Below are positions 37,913-47,997 of a stretch of 64,000 nt of DNA, in pieces. The notes below the pieces were generated by a model that saw nothing but the letters and a program-made list of their open reading frames with translations, made no database searches and had not been told where the DNA came from. The position numbers were made by a program, and so were the translations under genes. The stretch comes from Coffea arabica (taxonomy: Eukaryota; Streptophyta; Magnoliopsida; Gentianales; Rubiaceae). The stretch spans positions 41,750,287 to 41,814,286 of the forward strand of contig NC_092326.1 in NCBI RefSeq assembly GCF_036785885.1. The letters are read 5' to 3'. Positions within the stretch are counted from its first letter, which is position 1, and each line of letters opens with the position of its first letter.

Positions 37913-38405
37913 AAAGAGAAGGGAAAATTATATTTTGAAGAAAGAAACCTTAATACAATGCAAAGTTAAGGGAGTTATATGCGAAAGAAACTTAATAAAT
38001 AAAAGCAAGAAGCTAACATTTTGGTGAATAAAGTTAGACATAACAATTCCAGCGAAAATGGAAGAGAAAGAAAAGGGGAAAATCGTGGAGCAAAGGTAAC
38101 AATTACAGTAGCGGAAAACGAATGAGAAAGAAAAGGACGAAATTGGGGAGAAAAGCCAACATTCGTGAGTAAACTCAAGCAACAGCGGAAGATCGAGGAG
38201 AAACAAAAGGACAAAATTACAGGCATACCAAGCGAAAGGGCAGAATGGGAACAAAGCAACAAGGACAAGCGGAAGCAGAAGCAATGGCGCTACACGAAAC
38301 CTGCGAAAAGACTAAAAAGGACAAAATGAGCTGCAAAACCACAGCGAAACCGGCACAATCAACTGTTCATCAGGCTTCAGGGCTTTAAGTAGTTTAGATA
38401 AAAGT

Positions 38406-38621
38406 AGGAAATTTTGCCAATTTGGTCCCTAAACATTTTCACTTAAATCAATTTCGTCCTTCATTAAATATTTTAACCAATTTAGTCACTGAACTAGTTT
38501 TTTGCTTTCAATGTAGGACTTTTTACTACATTTTACTCAATTCGCGTGGACCAAAGGGGTATAATTGTCACACTGGCTTAATCTCCTGCAATTATCCACT
38601 GAAACGAATTAGATATCATTA
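38406..38621 (+). repeat. MULE left terminal inverted repeat
   Basis: 216 bp, inverse of 44689-44903 with few differences. It starts AGGAAATTTTGCCAATTTGG, one base longer at the tip than the right end. It probably contains the promoter for the plus-strand genes. Confidence 0.95.
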
Positions 38622-38658
38622 TCCCGCCCATGCGATTATCCTTGGAAATAGAACTCAA

Positions 38659-39081
38659 ATGGGAAAAATTGGGAGAACAACTAGGGCGAGCGGTGAACAG
38701 AAGGTGGAGGCCGAAATCGAAATGTCTACGCCACGAGCTCAGGCAATGGACGATGGCGATTCTGTAAAGGATGGCAACGATCAAGTGGAGTCATTGGGCT
38801 TGGGTGAACAGACGATGGAGGCCAGAATCGAAATGTCTACACCACGAGCTCAGGCAATGGACGATGACGATTCTATCAAGGATTGCAACAATCAAGTGGA
38901 ATCATCAACAAGATCAGGTAGCTCGGCTTACTTCAAACCTAACTTCATCAACCGTATGCATGAGGTGCTTGAGTTGAGTGCCACTACCCACTCGTATGTT
39001 GGAATGGTGATATACTGTATAATGGAAGGACTTGAGGGGGGGTTTAATTTTGCAGTATTGTACTTCAGTGGCGAGGCATGA
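38659..39081 (+). CDS. Unrecognised MULE ORF with internal 37-residue duplication
   Basis: A 140-codon open frame starts 38 bp inside the left inverted repeat. It is acidic and hydrophilic. A 111-bp (37-codon) unit holding EIEMSTPRAQAMDDGDSVKD is repeated in frame as RIEMSTPRAQAMDDDDSIKD. The C-terminal part (SAYFKPNFINRMHEVLEL onwards) has no family I recognise. It could be a 5' exon of the transposase, a separate accessory gene, or captured sequence. The ATG at 38659 was chosen because earlier in-frame starts lie within the inverted repeat. Confidence 0.4.
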   Translation: MGKIGRTTRASGEQKVEAEIEMSTPRAQAMDDGDSVKDGNDQVESLGLGEQTMEARIEMSTPRAQAMDDDDSIKDCNNQVESSTRSGSSAYFKPNFINRMHEVLELSATTHSYVGMVIYCIMEGLEGGFNFAVLYFSGEA

Positions 39082-39443
39082 ACAGGTTAGGGGATGTTAA
39101 AATTTTTTGTTAAAATGCTTATAGATTCCACATGGGTAAGATAAATCATTTAGTTTGGGTATGGTACTTTCAAAATTTTACTTTATTTTCCTGAGATTTG
39201 TGATGTTGAAATGTTGGTAATTTTGAAATTGAATATGTATGCTTTTGGTTTAGGTGGTGAAATTTGGTCTCGATTAAAGTAAATTTGTTTGTTTGTGAAC
39301 TATGATGTGGTCCCTGTGCCTTTAAAGTATACTATGCGTTGCTTTCATGTTGATGAAAAGTCAGACATAACTGGGGCCAAGGTTCTGCATCTGAGAAATA
39401 ATAAAAGATTTCTATTTTTTTAAATAAAAAATCAGGTCAAGAT

Positions 39444-42400
39444 ATGGATTATTTTACTTTGAAAGTACATTATGGTGGTGTCTATGTTAAGGAGCCAAAA
39501 GAAGCATACGTAGGGGGTAGCGTGGAAACATTTGACGTTGTTATTCCAGAAAGAGTTAGTAAGTCAATTCTGAGTCACTTTTGCACTTCTGTGGGCTGTC
39601 GGGAGGATTCAAAGATGATGTATGGAATCCCCTATGAAAAAAATGTCCTGAAGTTTCAACAAATAGATAGTGAGGATGATGCAATAGACGTGGCTTGCAT
39701 TGGTAAAAAATATGGAGAAGTTGATGTGTATGGTATCTATGAATTCCATATACGAGATGTTAATAGCAACACTGATTTAGGTGCAGCAACTGTTGAGGAG
39801 ATTCAACTAAAAGATGATAATTTATATGTGGGGCTCACCTTTGATGATATTGATCTAACTGACTTCGAAGAAATACCAGTCAAAGTTGAGCAAATGATGG
39901 AGCGTGTGAGGTCAAAAAATGAAAAAGCAGAGCCTGCTGAACATGAAGGAAATGATGGTGATGATGATGCTGTCCATTCGGATTCATCTAGAGCTGAAAG
40001 CTTCCATGATAGCGATTATGATTTCAGCCATGATGAAGAAGATGTTATATTTCAGAGTTGCATTGTTACACCCGAGCAAGAGTTAGGTTGTCGAATTGGA
40101 AAGATACAACCTGATGGTGGAGCAAAAAGTAGGGGCAAGGAGTGTAAGAAACAGAAAATGTCTACGCCTGCAGCTGAGAAGAAAAAAGATAGAGCCAAAA
40201 ATCATTCTTTGAAGGACTTGCACTTAGATGAAGGAGATCAGATTCCAGTCCACAAAAATCATTCTTTGAAGGACTTGCACTTAGATGAAGGACTTTGCCT
40301 CTAAGGTTGAGGCCAGTGATGACTCTCTTGTGATGAAGACTATGGGACCTGAGCACACTTGTGGCCGGACATTCTACCACAAGAGAGTTACCTCAGGTTT
40401 TCTAGCTAAAAAATATGCAAAATTTTTAAGGTTGAATAAGAGAATCACTGTTGAGGAATTTAGGGAGAAGGTGCATTTGGAACTTAATGTTCACATCACT
40501 ATAGCACAAGTATACAAGACATTCATGAAAGCAAAGATCATAATCCATGGGAGCTATAAAGAATAATATCAAAGGCTTTGGGATTATTGTGACGAGCTGC
40601 TAAAATGCAATCCGGGTTCCACTGTGTACATGGAGACAGAGTTAGATGAAGACATTGGGAGAGAGAGATTCCGAAGGTTGTATGTCTGCTTTGGGGCACT
40701 AAAAAGAGGATATAAGTCTGCATGTAGGCCCGTCATTAGAGTGGATGGCTGTCATTTACGAGGTCCACACCCCGAAGTGCTACTGATAGTTATTGGGATT
40801 GATCCAAATGATTGCCTGTATCTCATTGCTTATGCAGTAGTAGAGGCTGAAAACAAAATGTCTTGGAAGTGGTTCGTCAAATTTTTGAAGTATGACTTGG
40901 AAATTTATGACCAAAGAAAGTGGACACTTATTAGTGATAGACAAAAGGTATTCTCTTGCTGAATTAATTAATTTTCATTCTTACGATAAATTTAATACTT
41001 AATTCTTACTGAAATTTAATAATTAATTCTTACTGAAATTTAGTACTTAATTTTATATGTAATCTTATAACAGGGTTTAGGGACTGCAATTCATGAAGTG
41101 CTTTCAGAAATTGAGCATAGACACTGTATTAGGCACATTCACAACAACTTCAAAAAGTTGCACCCGGGCTTAGCATTGAATGAGAGATTTTGGACTTGTA
41201 CTCGGTTGTCCTACATGACATGGTTTGAAAATCAGATGGAGAGTTTGAAGGAATATGATGGAAAAGCATGGAAATGGCTAATTGAAAACACATCACCTTG
41301 TCATTGGTCAAGATCGCACTTTCGGACCACACCAAAGTGCGATATTCTGCTCAACAATTTGTGCGAGAGTTTTAATTCAGTCATTATGGCAGCTAGGGAA
41401 AAATCAATTTTGGGAATGCTTGAGACACTCAGAATTTATCTAATGGAAAGGCTGAGAACCAAGAGAGAATGGATGAAGAAGAGAAATGACAAGATATGTC
41501 CCAAAATTCAGAAAAAACTTAAGAAGGCAAAAACAGAAGCTGGTTCAAACATTGCAAGATGGTCCAAGGAGGACCAGTTTGAAGTGACACATGCGTATGG
41601 TGGAAAGTATGTGGTTGATCTCAAAAAACAAACATGCACGTGCCGAAGATGGGACCTGACTGGCTGGCCTTGTTGTCATGCCATATGTTGTATTTCCTTG
41701 ACTGGTGTAACTCCCGAATCGATGGTTCATTAGTATTACTCAAGAGAGAATTACTTGAAAGCCTATGAACCAACCATAGCTCCAATGAGTGCCCCGAATG
41801 CTTGGGTCCAGTCCAAAAAAAAGCCGGTTCTACCTCCAACGAAGTTAAAGCTCCCTGGTAGGCCAAGAAAAGCACGGAGAAGAGAGTCTGATGAGCCAAG
41901 GGCCAATTCCGTAGGTGTAACAAAGCTGCCTAGAAGAGGACTTGTGAAAATAAAGTGTTCAAACTGCCATTTAGAAGGTCATACTTTTAGAAAATGCCCA
42001 TTGATCATTCCAGTGAATGAGCTGCCCGGTTCATGCTGTGGTAGGCCACCATCATCTAACTCCAATAAATGCAGCTTCTGCAAGGAGAAAGGCCATAACA
42101 AGAGGACTTGTCCACAACTAAGTAAGACAACTAAGAGGCCTGAAGTGAATGAAGACCACGGATCAACTACTACAGCTGGTACTGAAGATTGCTTGTTGAA
42201 TTAATTTTTTTTATGATTAATTCAAAACTAACATAAATTGATACTTTTTTGTTTAACAGATGTAAATCAGGCCTTCAATGATGGGGAAAGTGGAAGAGAC
42301 CAACAAAAAGCTGCTACCATATCTTCATCAAATAATGGTTTGCTGTGTTTCTATGTTTTTCTAAATTTTTTCGACTAGAGTTCTTTTAATGGCTGTATGT

Positions 42401-42827
42401 TCTTTTGCTGAATTAATTGTAAGCTTTTCTAGTCCCAGGTGGAATTGCAGAAGCTGGTACTGAAGATGCTGAAGTGATAGAGTTCTAGCTTTCGGCTCCC
42501 CAAGCTATTTCTACTGATTTGCCGGAAAAGGTGATGAAGTGTTCAGTTTGCAAGAAAACTGGACATAATAGGCAAACTTGTGATTCCTTTCAAGCTCGAT
42601 CTTGGAGAAAAAGACGGGCTGCTATGTCAGTTTATGGTCCATTTCCTCCTTCAAAAGGGAAAGTGACCAGGAGAAAACAAACGGTCTGTTTGCGTGTATA
42701 ATTCTTAATCAAAATTGGAAATTCGTTGTATACTCTATTCCCTAACGCATGTATGTGATTTATGCAGGCACATAGGGTGTTAGACGAAGATGATGATGAA
42801 GCTGACATAGTAATACTGGAGGGATGA
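39444..42827 (+). pseudogene. MURA-type MULE transposase, frameshift and stops
   Basis: Cut-and-paste DDE transposase of the MuDR group. The N-terminus is MDYFTLKVHYGGVYV, followed by an acidic region. A MuDR DNA-binding-like region (FASKVEAS...HTCGRTFYHKRVTSGFLAKKY) follows. The catalytic MULE domain has IRVDGCHLRG and ISDRQK, then GLGTAIHEV after a 126-nt GT-AG intron (40948-41073), and CESFNSVI. Then comes a SWIM finger (CTCRRW...CCHAICC at 41633-41690) and three CCHC zinc knuckles (CSNCHLEGHTFRKC, CSFCKEKGHNKRTC, CSVCKKTGHNRQTC). Further exons probably end at the TGA at 42825-42827. Lesions are a frame change near 40290, next to a 57-bp tandem repeat, and stops at 40564 (TAA), 41731 (TAG) and about 42486 (TAG). 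The TAA and the second TAG are one transition from Gln codons. Confidence 0.9.
40196..40302 (+). repeat. 57-bp tandem duplication in the transposase gene
   Basis: The segment coding KNHSLKDLHLDEG occurs twice with a 57-bp period, at about 40197 and 40254. The length is a multiple of three, so the duplication itself keeps frame. The frame change follows just after the second copy. Confidence 0.8.
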
Positions 42828-44046
42828 TTAATAAATGTGAACCCCCCTGACTACTTAATTTTTTGTTGCACATGTTTAGGGCATGAAGTCTCCTTAATAT
42901 AGATCTTACAATTGTAATTATAGCATACTGATCTTGTGGGGGAAAGAGAACAGAAAATATCATTGTGATTGTTTTGTTTTGTAAAAGTCTGCCAATGTTA
43001 CCTTGCCATGTATCTCATTGCCTAGACATGAGCTTGGCATTGATCTCTTTTGGACAATTGGCATTCACTGGTTATATGAAATTCCTAATATCTTTTGTTG
43101 GTTGCATATTCATCAAGTGTTACATGGGTTGGTTGTGTTTAGAGATTGTCAAATTTTAAGGCGAAATCTTGCCAAATTTTTTAAGACACCATTAGCTACC
43201 TGAATGGCTATCCTTACCATCCAGAATGAAATTAAAATTGCAGAATTAGCATGTCTATCCTTACCTAACTCTGGATGGTATAGACATTTATGAGTGATAC
43301 ATGTCTATCGTTACCTAACTCAGCAACATGATACACCTATCAAAACAATTATGAGTGAAATATTTGTGGCAAAGCAACCAAAGAATGAAGGAGAACCGAG
43401 GAATGCTATCTTTATCCCACACAAATTTGCATGATTCAACCTTAGCTCCAATAGGTCTCAAAGCCGATGTGAAATGTTCTGCACGAACCAACTAGCCATT
43501 TATTTTGATCAGCCTTATCTAGAGTGGGAACAAACAGATTTGGAGTGAGGTTCTGCAATTCCCTCACTAGCCTACATCAGATAAGGACACTTGAGAAAGC
43601 GAATAAAACTACGGATCAACTACAGGTTCCAACAAAATTTGCTAATTCTGCATTTCATCAACAGAAGACAGCTTCCAACAAAATAGATTACGATGGGCTA
43701 AATCTAATTTTTAATCTCGTTCAGGAAGGCCTATCAACATGTCCATATACAAAATTTGCCCAAAATTCGATATATATATTAGACAAATGTTCATCAAATG
43801 CTTACACAGCCTTACAACCAAATCATAGTCAGACAAAATTAAGGCCAACCATAGCCACCTTATAACTTCGTGAACAAAAGGCTAATAACAACTACATACG
43901 TTTCTCTAATTCATCTAAACTAACATTTGGAGCCCCAAATCTTTTTTATCATGTCCTCTTTTCTCGTTGCCAACAAGTACAGCAATTAACAAGCAACCAC
44001 AACAAATAGCAACAAAAACTAGCAACTTGCTCTTATCTCTTAACTT
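42828..44046. other. MULE central non-coding region between convergent genes
   Basis: About 1.2 kb without a credible coding region. It separates the 3' ends of the transposase (plus) and the GRF gene (minus), where 3' UTRs are expected. Confidence 0.5.
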
Positions 44047-44632
44047 TCAAATTTCAGCCTTCATCATCTTCTTTTCTTCTTTCAACCTTGCAAGTTCAAT
44101 CTTCATGAACCGGTTCTCTTGTTCAGCTTTCCTGAGTTCCTTCAAAAGTTTTGCCATTGTATTTTTTGTCATCTCCAGCATTAGTGGATCATACCACAAA
44201 AAGTACTTGCAAGTCTTCGGTGACTATAATCAATATCAATACCTCAATTAGATTACCTATTATTGCAAGTTAATCTAAAGCACAAATTACTACTAAATAC
44301 CCATATCCGATTATACTGCCAAATTTAAAAAAATTAATTCCCCTGAAATATATTAACAAAATAGAAAAAAATACCCTATAATTCTTGCAGCTGTGGAATC
44401 TTCTTCCTGGATTTGACAATGTCCACGAAGTAGCTATTCGACATGGTTCATTACAATCACAAAACACGCTTTCAGATCCATTGTACTCACCTACCTTCTC
44501 TCTCTTCACTCCTGATAAGTTTTCACTTTCCTCATCCTTATGATTTGAGTGTTGGAAGCTGCACGAACTTGATGCTCCATTGAAATACTTTTTCCCTTGA
44601 TGCATCTTACATGTGCTCCTTTGCAGAAACAA
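44047..44632 (-). CDS. GRF-type zinc-finger protein encoded by the MULE
   Basis: Two exons, 44632-44375 and 44223-44047, join in phase (AGG / TCA) into 144 residues. The Ser-rich, basic N-terminus is followed by the GRF zinc-finger signature: CDCNEPCRIATSWTLSNPGRRF, then HSCKNY and KTCKYFLWYDP. The C-terminus is a Lys/Glu-rich coiled coil (MAKLLKELRKAEQEN, LARLKEEKKMM) ending in TGA. GRF fingers bind nucleic acid in repair and RNA-processing proteins, and short plant GRF plus coiled-coil proteins are common. The start lies 57 bp inside the right inverted repeat, which probably supplies its promoter. The frame is intact although the transposase is broken. Its role in the element is unknown; by position it matches mudrB of maize MuDR, but not by sequence. 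Confidence 0.8.
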
Positions 44633-44688
44633 TTGGGCAACTAAAAATGAGCCCTAATGTCTTCAAACCAGATGCTCACCCCTTTTTG

Positions 44689-44903
44689 TAATGATATCTA
44701 ATTCGTTTCAGTGGATAATTGCAGGAGATTAAGCCAGTGTGACAATTATACCCTTTTGGTCCACGCGAATTGAGTAAAATGTAGTAAAAAGTCCTACATT
44801 GAAAGCAAAAAACTAGTTCAGGGACTAAATTGGTTAAAATATTTAATGAAGAACGAAATTGATTTAAGTGAAAATGTTTAGGGACCAAATTGGCAAAATT
44901 CCC
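44689..44903 (-). repeat. MULE right terminal inverted repeat
   Basis: 215 bp, inverse of the left repeat. It lies 56 bp upstream of the GRF gene start and is the likely promoter of that gene. Confidence 0.95.
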
Positions 44904-44912
44904 GATAAAAGT

Positions 44913-47900
44913 ACTCCTAAACCACTTTGTTTACTCCAAAAAGAGTTACCACCTGCAAAATAATCTCCAATAGTACCACTATATCACAGAGCTATAGTCC
45001 ATAAAATTACAAATTTGAAAAATACAACCGATTTACTAGCGCCAATTCAATTATATATGCTTAAAATCGATTTCTTATGAACTTTATTTTTTTTTCCCAA
45101 CCTCTTCTCAACCCATGGCCCAAGCCTTTAAGTTTTACTGAATCATTATAAAAATTAACTCAAAATAAACAAAGAAATCATACTCCACTCTGCCACAATC
45201 AAAAAAAGAAAAAGATAAATAAAATTTGACTCTAATTTATAGATAAAAAATTACAGAGTCATCTAACAAAATGAATAAGAGAGAAAGTTCGAGAAAGGGG
45301 AAAGAGAAAAAAGTGGCTTTGTTTCTTTTTCTTTAATTTTTATGAACTCCATTTAATTGATATGCGAATTATGTACCAAGTGAGGGATAATATAGTCATT
45401 TTAAAATCACTAGAGGAGGTAAGTAATGTTTTTAAAATTTCAGGGGTCCTAAGTGATATTAGAAAAAAATCTCAAAAGAGGTTTTACAATATTATATGAT
45501 CAAGATTGGTTCATGTATTATGAAAATTCTACGTTTCGTTTAAAGAACTATACCCTTATATATATATATGCTGGGTCAAAATCAGTACCTCGGGGATTTT
45601 TTTTGTCAAGGTAGAGTAAAACTAGAAGTTATACCATTGTATATGCAAAATTTTCTTTCATTGCACAGTGACAGTAGTGGTCTTCTTTTCTTTTTTCTTT
45701 TTTTTTTATGGGAGTTCTTTAGAGGACGTAATTAATCAACAACTATAATAGTACTTGCTTTTTGATAACTCGACTAACATGATTCACTTTTTTGTCATTT
45801 ACCCTGGATACTTACAGCCACAAAGGAGCATTACAACATCCTAATTCAATTGGAATTAGAGACTAGAGCATATAAATCTTTGCTGTCTATATTTGGACAA
45901 GACAATATAATCTTAGCTACTCAGTTATGTTATTCACACGGCAGAGAGAGAGAAAAAAAAGAGGAGAAAAAAAAAAGACAACCTTACATTTAACATGTCA
46001 CTCTACAAGAAAAAAGAGATGAATTGAGTGGTTTGGAGAAGGGAGTATAAGTGAGAAGTTTAGAATTCGAATCCTTCCACTTATAGTAAAAAAGTAAAAG
46101 AAATAACATATCCTCCATATATAGTGTCACTCTACTATAGTTATGAACTATTTTATCATGGATTTTCTTAATAAATACACTTAATTTATAAATGACTTAT
46201 TGTCTCCCTTGCATTTATACTCTTACCCAATATTATTCCTAGTTCAAGAAAAGGGACAATTTAAAAGACTTCTCTTAAGATTCCTGACGATTTCACTAAG
46301 CTTCTTTAAAGTTCCAAAATTACATCTACCTGTCTGGTTTGATAGTTTTAGGAACCAAAACTTAAAATAAACTTGACTTGGCCAAAAAATTTTAATGAAT
46401 AACCTACATTGCCCTTATATAGCGAAGTTCAATATTCTTTCCCAAACAATTGTAGAATAATGCAGCACAATTATAAGGAATGGATGTCAAACTTTTCATA
46501 CTTATATTTATTGTTTGATAAACAATAATTCGTTCACTACTACAGGTTATTCTTTTTAGTGCTTTACCGGAGACACAGATTTTTCCTGTGGAGAAGAAAG
46601 TGCTGCTATAATCTTTTTTTAGTTTGTGGATTTTCGAAGTGATGAAGCTACCACACTTTGGCATGGATTTTCTTTTTGAGTGGTTGTTGGTTATCTTCTC
46701 AAAAAAGGTCACTAGCTTGAAAGTCGATTATTACAAAGCCTTCGCCAAGCATTGATAGTTTTATAGTTTTGTTGGCAATATATAAAAGCAAAGAGTAGGA
46801 AGGACAAGAAGAATGAAGGAGAAAAAAAAAATCCTAGTAGCCATTCCTAGGCATACCAAACAAACAATGGAGAAGCATTAAAATATAATATTGTCTTTTT
46901 CAATGAATAAAGGAGTTAGGTGTAATTTTGAAAACCTCAAAAGGCACTAAGTGAAATTGCCATAAATGTTGGACGTTAACTACTTCTGTAATCTCCTACG
47001 AAGTCTTTAACTCTTAATAATGATTGTGGTGATGCTTGTGTTGGTGCTGTACTGCGTTTACGTGCTCAAAAATCTTCTCAAAACGGAATGTTTTTTCCCC
47101 ACCATATCTTCTTCTTCATCTTTTTCCCTTTTTTTCTAAAGTTTCTTGGCACGACCTTCCACTGCCGTATTGTGCAGGCAACCCCAAGAATTGCTGCAAC
47201 TTTCTTTTCCTGATCATAATAATCCTAAAGGATCGAATCAACAGTCTTCATGAATGGTCACCTTTCTACACATTTGGATGTGCAAATATGACAAATATAG
47301 GTTACAACTCATAGAATTCTCGTCGCTTTCACTGGTTATGAATTATGATATCTCTGCTCTGGAATCTGGTTGCAGCAGCTGTCGGAAGGATCAACCTGAT
47401 TATGAACCCTGTATGCAGCAGTACATGATTTCGGGTTAGATTGGGTTTCCAACAAGATATTATTCAGGGCAAGTAATTCGATGTCTCTGGAAACCAGGTG
47501 CTTAAAGTCTGAATCTGCCCAGAAAGAGGAGGAAAGCAATTACCATTCATGCAGCCACAACTCAGCAAGAACCTTACTATACATGCATTATTAGTTCACA
47601 ACATACATACATATATATATTGTTTTCCCAGTGTTGCAGATCTACAGAGACACTTTCAGAGGTGATAATTACATTAACATCCTCGACTTGTAAAACTTTA
47701 CAAAATTTTTTATTACATGAACTTGCAGGAATGGATGCTAAACTGTAGTAGTAATAGGTATGTATATATATATATTTTTATATGTCTTTGCAGTAACCTC
47801 AAAGTTCATTTTCACCCGGTAGCTAAGTTTTTTCTGTGTGTACCGGTCAAAGCCCAATTAGTAGCATGATATTTGGCAGAATCCTCCTCTGCTTCAACTT

Positions 47901-47997
47901 TCACATGATGTTCTTCGTGCCCCAGGATTGGTACAATTCTTCAAGTTGCAAGGTGTAGATCCTCCTCTCAGGTAATTCAACAGACAAGAATGGCCAA
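44913..47997. other. Intergenic between MULE and GPI-anchored protein gene
   Basis: AT-rich DNA without a recognised gene. It contains simple AT runs (around 45560 and 47766) and decayed repeat ends near 45370-45470 and 46250-46970. The 3' UTR of the gene ending at 47998 lies at the right side, about 47700-47997. Confidence 0.5.
46253..46965. repeat. Possible decayed TIR element
   Basis: The left part has GATTTCACTAAGCTTC...CAAAATTACATCTA. The inverse of the right part has AATTTCACTTAGTGCC...CAAAATTACACCTA. They pair imperfectly over about 45 bp. No target duplication was found, so the ends are uncertain. Confidence 0.3.

Larger units (their letters stand above)
23067..38398 (-). mobile_element. 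Autonomous-type Helitron, decayed, with nested LTR element
   Basis: Read on the minus strand, the element starts TCTAAACTACTTAAAGCCC at 38398 and ends GGCCTAG at 23067. It sits between A (38399 complement) and T (23066 complement), as expected for Helitron insertion (A|TC...CTRR|T). An imperfect hairpin (CACTCCGCG-AAA-CTCACAGGG) lies about 12 nt inside the CTAG end. The inside encodes, in order, Rep/helicase, an RPA-like protein and a B3-domain ORF, all on the minus strand. The span is 15.3 kb, of which about 2.4 kb is a later LTR insertion. Coding lesions show it can no longer move by itself. The exact ends are inferred from motifs and target context. Confidence 0.8.
35693..38398. other. Helitron 5' leader, non-coding
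   Basis: Purine-rich on the plus strand (hence pyrimidine-rich in the element's own sense) from 35700 to 36950, then very AT-rich with local duplications (37181-37512 and 37697-37912), then GA-rich to the 5' end. Long minus-strand open frames here are hydrophobic low-complexity translations of CT-rich DNA and look non-coding. The Rep/helicase promoter is expected in this leader. Confidence 0.6.
38406..44903. mobile_element. MuDR-type Mutator-like element (MULE), 6.5 kb
   Basis: Long terminal inverted repeats (38406-38621 and 44689-44903) are nearly identical, and exact 9-bp duplications GATAAAAGT flank the element (38397-38405 and 44904-44912). It carries a MURA-type transposase on the plus strand and a GRF zinc-finger gene on the minus strand. 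Each gene set starts just inside one inverted repeat and they converge towards the middle, like mudrA and mudrB in maize MuDR. The transposase is broken, so the copy is probably not autonomous now. Confidence 0.95.

Noticed and set aside
35858-38284. Several 60-118 codon minus-strand open frames rich in Leu, Phe and Ser
   Set aside because: They translate CT-rich DNA of the Helitron leader into low-complexity hydrophobic strings, overlap in two frames and have no homologous motifs.
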